From Helicobacter sp. (GTDB lineage Bacteria > Campylobacterota > Campylobacteria > Campylobacterales > Helicobacteraceae): a stretch of DNA of 5,036 nucleotides. The notes under the pieces were generated by a model. That model was not told where the DNA came from. It saw only the letters and a list, made by a program, of their open reading frames with translations, and did no database searches. A program made the position numbers and the translations under genes. Position 1 is the first letter of the stretch, and each line of letters begins with the position of its first letter. Where the stretch lies: positions 1-5,036 of the forward strand of contig JARHZY010000008.1 of the NCBI GenBank assembly GCA_029264655.1, in the 5' to 3' direction. Of the stretch, positions 4,876 through 5,036 are shown one piece after another.

Positions 4876-4881
4876 CTTGTT

Positions 4882-5036
4882 ATGTCTTATATAAATGTTA
4901 AAAAAATAATAGTAGGCTTTATATTATGTAGCATAGTAGCATTAGCAAATAATGCAGATAATACAAAAAAAGTAAATACTAACAATACAACTAGCTTAAA
5001 AGAATGTAAGAGCGAACAAGATAAAATGCAAGGTTG
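4882..5036 (+). CDS. N-terminus of an exported protein (partial, runs off right edge)
   Basis: ATG 4882 opens 51 complete codons to the window edge. Residues 1-22 form a signal peptide (VKKIIVGFILCSIVALA core) with ALA before NNADNTKK; the mature start is Asn/Thr/Lys-rich. It then reads SLKECKSEQDKMQG with one Cys. The Cys at position 16 lies inside the hydrophobic core and is not placed as a lipobox, so the product is probably periplasmic rather than a lipoprotein. The KEC...DKMQG string recalls the start of Helicobacter exported YwqK-like (MORN-type repeat) proteins, but this is from memory of the pattern and the repeats themselves are outside the window. Strong upstream promoter and ribosome binding site support a real gene, divergent from the outer-membrane-protein operon. 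Confidence 0.82.
   Translation, partial: MSYINVKKIIVGFILCSIVALANNADNTKKVNTNNTTSLKECKSEQDKMQG

Larger units (their letters stand above)
4368..4881. other. Divergent intergenic region between the operon and the right gene
   Basis: About 510 bases without an accepted gene. From left to right: the operon's ribosome binding site and candidate promoters (4365-4500), a 7-3-7 AT inverted repeat with -10-like arms (4512-4528), a short unassigned reading frame containing a hairpin (4584-4691), a 12-bp palindrome (4718-4729), an 8-5-8 AT inverted repeat (4774-4794), and the promoter and ribosome binding site of the plus-strand gene (4847-4875). No known structured RNA or riboswitch was recognised. Confidence 0.6.

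Overview
The window is AT-rich and reads like an enterohepatic-type Helicobacter (Campylobacterota). I base this on four Hop/Hor-like Helicobacter outer-membrane proteins, signal peptides ending in LYA/IYA/LHA, AT-rich spacers, and promoters made of a TATAAT-like -10 preceded by phased A/T tracts with no clear -35. The genus is a fairly confident inference; the species cannot be named from this sequence.

Layout. Bases 1-72 (minus strand) hold the first 24 codons of an exported protein that runs off the left edge, with its ribosome binding site and promoter just to the right. Bases 73-682 are an AT-rich spacer with phased A-tracts, a 22-bp perfect palindrome and one less AT-rich, coding-like island at about 350-558. 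Bases 683-4367 (minus strand) are one compact operon of four genes transcribed right to left: 246, 296, 334 and 360 residues. Each encodes a signal peptide, a variable N-terminal helical or low-complexity segment and a C-terminal beta-barrel sharing the same motifs, so they look like diverged paralogs. Bases 4368-4881 form a second spacer with candidate divergent promoters, two AT inverted repeats, a hairpin and a short unassigned reading frame. Bases 4882-5036 (plus strand) start another exported protein, cut by the right edge.

The four operon genes overlap by 11, 11 and 13 bp. At each junction the start codon of the next gene lies inside the codons for the last residues (YVF, YVF, WVF) of the gene before it, which implies translational coupling and co-production of four related barrels. 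The start codons I prefer give shorter proteins than the longest open frames for the second and third genes: the longer frames begin at TTG, whereas an ATG nested in the previous gene gives a clean signal peptide. The first gene starts at GTG. The last gene lacks the terminal aromatic residue usual in outer-membrane barrels. No mobile element, CRISPR array, tRNA or rRNA was seen.
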